A stretch of DNA of 64,000 bases, taken from Halapricum desulfuricans (GTDB lineage Archaea; Halobacteriota; Halobacteria; Halobacteriales; Haloarculaceae). Of the stretch, positions 59,377 through 64,000 are shown one piece after another; within the stretch, counting starts at the first letter, position 1, and the number at the start of each line of letters is the position of its first letter. Location: NCBI RefSeq assembly GCF_017094525.1, contig NZ_CP064788.1, positions 2,465,030 to 2,529,029 on the forward strand, written 5' to 3'. The notes under the pieces are model-generated. The model searched no databases, was not told the origin of the DNA, and was given only the letters and a program-made list of their open reading frames with translations. The position numbers were made by a program, and so were the translations under genes.

Positions 59377-60030
59377 TTACAGCTGGACGCTATCTTTCCC
59401 GGAGAGCGAATCGGGAACGACCAGCGTCACGGTCGTTTCTCCGCCGGAACGGGTCACGATCTGTGCCTCAGCAGTCTGGCCGGAATCCAGCTCCATTGGT
59501 TGAGAACTGTTATCGGACGCAGTTTCATTCACGAGATTGATGTTCATGATGGCTCGGTCGACAGGATCATTGAGGGTACTATCCTCACTGATCGATTTAT
59601 CATCATCTGGCCCGTCTCGGAGCGCTTGCCAAGTAAAGTTCCCATAGGTCGTTCCAGTCTCCGATTGATTGAGCTCGCCAGAAACCAACTGACTACTGCC
59701 GGAACTCGTAACCCACTGGATAGTCGTATCATTGAGATTGACGTCACTGGAGCCAGGAGCCAGCTTGAGCGTCATCTCAATTTCTGAAATCGTAGCATTA
59801 TCCGTCACTGTCCCGGTCGTCGACGTTTCGACCAGCCGGTTGGTGACCTGCTCGGAGGCTTGTTCACCGCTCTGTTCGGCACTACTCTGGAGGAATCCAG
59901 CCGTGTTGATCAGCACGCCCGCGGCGATGGCGGCGACCAGGACCATCGCGATGAACACGATGAGCGTCCCGATCCCGACCTGCCCGCGGTCGCGGTCTCG
60001 ATCTCGTCTGTCGTCAGTTCCGTCGAACAT
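59377..60030 (-). CDS. arlA: Archaellin (flagellin)
   Basis: The 217-residue prearchaellin has a charged leader (residues 1-16, ending DRDRG) before [32 protein letters not shown]. That is the type IV pilin-like helix cut by the prepilin-type peptidase ArlK after G16. The outer domain is acidic, with several N-glycosylation sequons (NAT, NDT, NQS, NFT, NET, NSS), as found on haloarchaeal archaellins. It forms the filament. Only one archaellin gene is in the window. ATG at 60030 is preferred to the one 12 codons upstream because it gives a standard leader. Confidence 0.93.
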   Translation of the reverse strand: MFDGTDDRRDRDRDRGQVGIGTLIVFIAMVLVAAIAAGVLINTAGFLQSSAEQSGEQASEQVTNRLVETSTTGTVTDNATISEIEMTLKLAPGSSDVNLNDTTIQWVTSSGSSQLVSGELNQSETGTTYGNFTWQALRDGPDDDKSISEDSTLNDPVDRAIMNINLVNETASDNSSQPMELDSGQTAEAQIVTRSGGETTVTLVVPDSLSGKDSVQL

Positions 60031-60081
60031 TGATGGGTCACGCCTGGGGAGCCAGGCTCTATGCACAACTCATTCAGAATT

Positions 60082-60090
60082 ACACTTAAC
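60082..60090 (-). promoter_or_regulatory. Possible promoter of the archaellin gene
   Basis: On the minus strand gttaagtgt lies about 52-60 bases before the ATG at 60030, after a G-run. It would give a leader of roughly 28 nt. The assignment is tentative. Confidence 0.35.
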
Positions 60091-60202
60091 CCTACCCCCC
60101 GAATTATCGTCTCTGAAAACGCGGTTTCGCGGCCGGTCCAGGCGTTGTCAGCGATGAAAACAGCGGATAGGCCGCTACAGAAGGCCAGATTGCGTTCGCC
60201 GG

Positions 60203-60496
60203 TTACGTCTGGTAGCTCACTAGACTGTAGATCACGAAGAGGTACCCGAAGGTCGTCAGGGCACTGTTGACCAGCAGGAGCGACTCGGGGTTCGCCGTCG
60301 AGGACGCACCGAAGTCAGTCAGGAAGGCACTGATCATCGTCGCGGCCGCGCCGGCGACCGCGAGCGCGAACCCCAGCGAGAGGTGCAACATCGCCCGTCT
60401 CGACGTCTGTACGTACGCCCGCATCGCCATCCCGACCATCGTCAGGCCCGCGACGACGAAGACCAGTGTCAGGACGGCATAGAGGAACTCGATCAT
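60203..60496 (-). CDS. Three-helix membrane protein (DUF7521-like)
   Basis: The 97-residue protein has three membrane helices: FLYAVLTLVFVVAGLTMVGMAMRAY, LHLSLGFALAVAGAAATMISAFL and LLLVNSALTTFGYLFVIYSL. The charged loop QTSRRAM between helices one and two is typical of a haloarchaeal family that pairs with winged-helix regulators; I recall this as DUF7521. It lies just downstream of such a regulator on the same strand. It may act as a membrane sensor or anchor for it (inference). Confidence 0.72.
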   Translation of the reverse strand: MIEFLYAVLTLVFVVAGLTMVGMAMRAYVQTSRRAMLHLSLGFALAVAGAAATMISAFLTDFGASSTANPESLLLVNSALTTFGYLFVIYSLVSYQT

Positions 60497-60635
60497 CTTA
60501 CCCGACGTTCGTTCACGTCGACTATTAAATCCACCTTCAAAAATATCGGCACTGATAACTGATCGAGGACTCGCGCCTTGCTGGAACGACTGTCGATAGC
60601 GAACACGACCAGATTGCTGGCCCCACCCCGTCAGT

Positions 60636-60971
60636 TCACCCTTCCGAGAGCGTCCGCCAGGCGTCGTCGAGTTTGTTCGTCACTTCCGAGCGCTCTTCGA
60701 CGGAGATCGCCATCGACTGGTCGAAATCGACGGTGACCGACTCGACGTTCCGTCGATAGACCTTGATCCGCCGGCGGTCCTCGGACAAGATGCTGTCGTG
60801 CAGTTCGAGCAGTCCGTGCTCGGTCAACTCGTCGATCCGCCGATAACAGGTCGCGATCGGGATGTCGAGTTCGTCGCTGAGGTCCTGTGCCGACTGTGGC
60901 TCGTCCGCCGCGTCGAGGATCTCCGCACTGTATTTGTTCCCCAGTGTCCGGAGAAGATCGACCGAAGCCAT
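60636..60971 (-). CDS. Winged-helix (ArsR-like) transcriptional regulator
   Basis: The 111-residue protein has a wHTH: VDLLRTLGNKYSAEILDAADEPQSAQDLSDELDIPIATCYRRIDELTEHGLLEL, spread over residues 3-57. A beta wing (SEDRRRIKVYRRNVESVTVDF) and a C-terminal dimerisation helix follow. It is typical of haloarchaeal ArsR-like regulators. The adjacent membrane gene and the archaellum context suggest local control, possibly of motility genes, which is inference. ATG at 60971 gives MASVDLL; an ATG three codons upstream is also possible. Confidence 0.82.
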   Translation of the reverse strand: MASVDLLRTLGNKYSAEILDAADEPQSAQDLSDELDIPIATCYRRIDELTEHGLLELHDSILSEDRRRIKVYRRNVESVTVDFDQSMAISVEERSEVTNKLDDAWRTLSEG

Positions 60972-61092
60972 CGTTATCAACTTTTGAATTCTGTGAACAA
61001 TAAAGGTACCGTCTCTTTTTTTCGAGATGAGTATCGAAGACGGGGGCTTTCAAGTATGATACCGAGCCCTCTACCGGCCGATATCGGAGGTT

Positions 61093-61821
61093 TCACTCGA
61101 GCGGCGAGTCGCCGTGGTTCATCATCGAGAACTCGCTGGCGTTGTCGTGAACGGTGATCCCGCCCCAGGAGATCTCCATCGGGAAGATGTCCGTCTCGAT
61201 GTCCTGCTTTCGCATCTTCGCGACCCAGACGTATCGCTTGACGCCGGAGTCGGTCGGGGTCTGGAGCAGGTAGATGTTCCCGTCGGTCAGGTAGTTCTCG
61301 AGCCCGATCTCGCTTTTCGGGAAGACAGCCCCCTGCTCGTTGGTCATCAGCGTCGTCAACCCGTTCTCTTTCAGAATGTCAGAGAACTTCAGGAGGTACG
61401 TGCGACGTTCGCGCTCGTCGTCGAAAAAGAGGTTGAACATCGCAAGCGAATCCAGCACGAGCCGTTCGTATTCGCTGTCTTTGAAATCTTCGAGCAACAT
61501 ATCAAGTGAAGACGAAAAGTCGTGTTCCCCGAGGAGTTCCCGCTTGTCGTAGACGAGGATGTCGCCGCGTTCGACGTATTCCGGCCATTTGTCGAGTCCG
61601 ATCGATTCAGCGGCTTCACGGAGGTCCTCCTGGTTTTCCTCGAAGGAGAGATAGATTCCCTTCTCGTCGAACATGTCGACGCCGTTGTAGATGTACTGCA
61701 ATCCGAGAATGCTCTTTCCCGCCCCGGGGTTCCCGCTGACGAGCGTCGTCGAGTCCTTCACGATGCCGCCGTTCAGTATCTCGTCCAGACCATCGATGCC
61801 GGTTTTCGTGAGTTCGATCAT
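61093..61821 (-). CDS. Single-domain KaiC-like RecA-superfamily ATPase
   Basis: The 242-residue protein starts TKTGIDGLDEILNGGIVKDSTTLVSG, with Walker A SGNPGAGKSILGLQYIYNG. Paired glutamates lie in IYLSFEENQEDL, and Walker B in YERLVLDSLAMFNLFFDDE. It ends IFPMEISWGGITVHD, a KaiC-family C-terminal pattern. It is distinct from ArlH, which is also in the window. KaiC-like proteins in archaea are often associated with signalling; a role in taxis is suggested only by flanking che and arl genes. Confidence 0.85.
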   Translation of the reverse strand: MIELTKTGIDGLDEILNGGIVKDSTTLVSGNPGAGKSILGLQYIYNGVDMFDEKGIYLSFEENQEDLREAAESIGLDKWPEYVERGDILVYDKRELLGEHDFSSSLDMLLEDFKDSEYERLVLDSLAMFNLFFDDERERRTYLLKFSDILKENGLTTLMTNEQGAVFPKSEIGLENYLTDGNIYLLQTPTDSGVKRYVWVAKMRKQDIETDIFPMEISWGGITVHDNASEFSMMNHGDSPLE

Positions 61822-61892
61822 TGTAGTTTCGTCGCGTCACGCGACACGCTGTTGGATGTACCTCAGTTGTGAGGGTAAAAAAGCTTGTTCCA

Positions 61893-62318
61893 TCAGGCGG
61901 TCCGGATCGCGTCCGGATTCACCCAGATGACGAATCCGCCGTCGCGCTTGACGACGCCGCGGACCGAGTCGACGTCGTCGCTGGTCGGCGATCGATCGAC
62001 GTTTTCGGGATCGACCTGGCTCACCTGATGGACCTCGTCGACGAGCCAGCCGACTGCTCCCTGTTCGTCGTCGGCGATTTCCGGATCGAAGACGATGATG
62101 CGGGACGGATCACCGCCGTCGATATCGAAGACCACCTTCGGATTGACGATCGAGGTCGTATGCCCCCGAAGATCCATGACTCCCTCGACGTGCGGTGGGG
62201 CGTTCGGAACCGATGTCAACTCCCCGACGTCGACGATTTCCGTCACGTAATCGATGCTCACGCAGTAGGTCTCGTCCCCGAGCTGGAATTCGAGGACCTG
62301 ATTCGTTGCGTCTGACAT
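61893..62318 (-). CDS. cheW: Chemotaxis adaptor protein CheW
   Basis: The 141-residue protein couples receptors to CheA. CheW landmarks are VLEFQLGDETYCVSIDYVTEIVDVGELTSVPNAPPHVEGVMDLRGHTTSIVN, spread over residues 8-59, and the conserved GWLVDEVHQV segment. It is transcribed divergently from cheB-cheA. A TATA-like cttaaggg occurs about 80 bases upstream. Confidence 0.95.
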   Translation of the reverse strand: MSDATNQVLEFQLGDETYCVSIDYVTEIVDVGELTSVPNAPPHVEGVMDLRGHTTSIVNPKVVFDIDGGDPSRIIVFDPEIADDEQGAVGWLVDEVHQVSQVDPENVDRSPTSDDVDSVRGVVKRDGGFVIWVNPDAIRTA

Positions 62319-62527
62319 GGTCTTGCTGGTTGAAACGCGACTGCGATGACTGCCGATAGTGTCGTCGGCCGGTATCTATACGCTCCCAACAGGATCCCTT
62401 AAGCGTGTCTCCTGTGCTATCAAGACTGATTACCGGGGCGGTGTCTTTATTTTGTCGCTCCGGATAGATGAGCCCAACGTGGGTCGGCGGCCCTTTCGGT
62501 CGCGTCCACACCACAGGTAAGGGACTC

Positions 62528-63583
62528 ATGCCACGATCATCGCCGCGGGCTGTCGTCGCCGACGACTCGCATTTCATGCGGAGCGTCATCTCCGACATTC
62601 TCTCGGAGGGCGGGATCGAGGTGGTCGCGCAGGCGAAGAACGGTCGCGAGGCCGTCGAAGCCGTCCGCGAGCACGACCCCGATGTCGTCACGATGGACGT
62701 CGAGATGCCGGAGATGGATGGGATCGAAGCCGCCGAACGGATCATGGCCCGGCAGCCGACGCCGATCCTGATGTTGAGCGCGCACACAGACGAAGACGCC
62801 GACGTCACCTTCGAGGCCCTCCAGAAAGGAGCAGTCGACTTCTTCACCAAACCCGGCGGCGAGGTCTCGATGGAGATGTCCCGGCTGAAAGACCAACTCG
62901 TCGACATCGTTCGATCGGTCGCACAGGCAGAGCCGCGAGCGGGCGACACCGCGGAAGCCGAGACCGACGATTCGTCCCAGTCGCACACCCGATACGGCGG
63001 CCGGCCGACGCTCGTCGTCGGCTCCTCGACCGGCGGTCCGACGGTCGTCGAGCAGGTCATGTCGTCGTTGCCGGTCGAGGCGTCGCTGCGCGTGCTGATC
63101 GTCCAGCACATGCCCGGCGGCTTCACCGGCCGGTTCGCGGAGCGGCTGGACGCCCGAAGCGAGTACGACGTCTCCGAAGCGCGCGACGGAGCTCGCATCT
63201 CCGCCGGCGAGGCGCTCGTGGCCGCCGGCGACCGACACATGGAAGTCGCAAACTACAGTCACGGTCGGCTTCGGGTGGCGCTCACTGACGATCCGCCGGT
63301 CAACAGCGTCCGACCGTCCGTCGACGTGACGATGCAGTCCGCCGCCCGGACGGTCGACGACCAGTTGATCGGCGTCATCCTCACCGGCATGGGCCAAGAC
63401 GGTGCCGACGGCATCCGTGCGCTCAAAGAACACGGCGGACGAACGATCGCACAGGACGAGGCCAGTTCGGCGGTGTTCGGGATGCCAAAGCGGGCGATCG
63501 AAACAGGCTGTATCGATACGGTCACCTCGATCGAATCGATTCCGACGGCCGTTCTCGACGCGATACCACAGGAGGTTCACTAA
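62528..63583 (+). CDS. cheB: Chemotaxis methylesterase CheB
   Basis: The 351-residue protein has an N-terminal receiver domain (D12/D13, phospho-acceptor D57 in VTMDVEMPEMDG) and a C-terminal esterase domain. Its Ser is in VVGSSTGGPT (about residue 167), His in VQHMPGGFTGRFAERL and Asp in TGMGQDGADG. It removes methyl groups from receptors. ATG at 62528 places the receiver at residue 8, the normal distance; an in-frame ATG 20 codons upstream gives a Gly/Pro-rich extension. cheA follows one base after the stop. Confidence 0.95.
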   Translation: MPRSSPRAVVADDSHFMRSVISDILSEGGIEVVAQAKNGREAVEAVREHDPDVVTMDVEMPEMDGIEAAERIMARQPTPILMLSAHTDEDADVTFEALQKGAVDFFTKPGGEVSMEMSRLKDQLVDIVRSVAQAEPRAGDTAEAETDDSSQSHTRYGGRPTLVVGSSTGGPTVVEQVMSSLPVEASLRVLIVQHMPGGFTGRFAERLDARSEYDVSEARDGARISAGEALVAAGDRHMEVANYSHGRLRVALTDDPPVNSVRPSVDVTMQSAARTVDDQLIGVILTGMGQDGADGIRALKEHGGRTIAQDEASSAVFGMPKRAIETGCIDTVTSIESIPTAVLDAIPQEVH

Positions 63584-63584
63584 C

Positions 63585-64000
63585 ATGGACGATCAGTATC
63601 TCGATGCGTTCATCCGCGAGAGCGAGGAAGCGATCACCGAGCTGAACAACTCGCTGCTCGAACTCGAATCGGACCCCGAAAACACCGAGGCGATGGACTC
63701 CATCTTTCGGACGGCACACACGCTGAAGGGTAACTTCGGCGCGATGGGTTTCGACGACGCCTCCGAGCTCGCGCACGCGATCGAGGACCTCCTCGACGAG
63801 ATGCGCGACGACCAACTAGAGGTCACCCCGGAGATCATGGACCTGATCTTCGCCGGCGTCGACCGGATCGAGGCGATCGTCCACGAGATCGACGAGACCG
63901 GCCAGTCGACGGCCGATACCGATGCCATCGTCGCCGACATCCGTGGGGTCATGAACGAAGACGCTGTCGGGAGCGAGACGGACGACGAACGAACCGCCGG
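63585..64000 (+). CDS. cheA: Chemotaxis histidine kinase CheA, N-terminal part (3' end outside window)
   Basis: Only 138 residues are present. They form the P1 Hpt domain, MDDQYLDAFIRESEEAITELNNSLLELE, with the phospho-accepting histidine H45 in RTAHTLKGNFGAMGF. The start of an acidic linker follows (EDAVGSETDDE). A strong Shine-Dalgarno-like ggaggt precedes the ATG by 8 bases, overlapping the end of cheB, so the pair is coupled. The kinase core and CheW-like domain lie beyond base 64000. Confidence 0.95.
   Translation, partial: MDDQYLDAFIRESEEAITELNNSLLELESDPENTEAMDSIFRTAHTLKGNFGAMGFDDASELAHAIEDLLDEMRDDQLEVTPEIMDLIFAGVDRIEAIVHEIDETGQSTADTDAIVADIRGVMNEDAVGSETDDERTA

Overview
The window reads as chromosome from an extremely halophilic archaeon (class Halobacteria). 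Support: high GC with strong third-position G/C bias; very acidic proteins; leaderless genes with TATA boxes about 25-30 nt before the ATG; archaeal RNA polymerase subunits K, N and D among archaeal-type ribosomal genes; bacterioruberin genes; an archaellum; and a GyrB/GyrA pair. The gene set fits Haloarculaceae-like haloarchaea, but that finer placement is inference.

Layout. 1-9.4 kb: 3' end of a Cu(I) P-type ATPase, an acetyltransferase, aspartate kinase, a MinD-like/RecA-like fusion, aldo/keto reductase, a small zinc protein, a DUF2071 protein, a bacterial-PH membrane protein pair, a CBS protein and a HAD phosphatase. 9.5-12.9 kb: cruF-lyeJ-crtD, converting lycopene to the C50 carotenoid bacterioruberin. 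13-21 kb: ZIP-like transporter, hypothetical genes, a hairpin-rich region with a possible tnpB relic, a crotonase-fold protein lacking both canonical glutamates, photolyase, a degenerate NAD-kinase homologue and a phosphate permease. 21-30.7 kb: menaquinone genes menE-menC-menA, menB, menD and menF, interrupted by a PD-(D/E)XK-like gene coupled to a 31-residue membrane peptide, and by a DnaJ-domain gene. 30.8-38.5 kb: a PhoU/TrkA-C regulator, then the block tRNA-Ser, uS13, uS4, uS11, RpoD, tRNA-Leu, eL18, uL13, uS9, RpoN, RpoK, enolase, uS2. 39-45 kb: gyrB carrying a 569-residue intein, overlapping gyrA. 45-49 kb: tandem copies of the gyrA 3' end, a TnpB-only insertion element, a 5'-truncated membrane gene, a radical-SAM protein with its own duplicated 3' end, an SMR exporter and a DUF5807-like protein. 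49.4-64 kb: archaellum and chemotaxis locus (arlJ, I, H, G, F, CDE, cheD, cheC, cheY, an unknown gene, archaellin, a DUF7521-like/wHTH pair, a KaiC-like ATPase, cheW, then cheB and the start of cheA on the other strand).

The least conventional signal is in the intergenic DNA. At two unrelated loci (gyrA and the radical-SAM gene), a 71-74 bp T-rich hairpin is flanked by 88-90 bp direct copies of the preceding gene's 3' end. At gyrA the whole 161 bp unit is repeated, giving three copies of the gene end, and the copies differ only by substitutions that are synonymous in the gyrA frame. A hairpin of closely related sequence to the radical-SAM one lies at 25.3-25.5 kb. This looks like a recurring haloarchaeal hairpin element associated with 3'-end duplication. 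Other notable items are an XRE-like HTH inside the GyrB intein, a MinD fusion whose second P-loop has lost its lysine, and several nested-hairpin intergenic elements.
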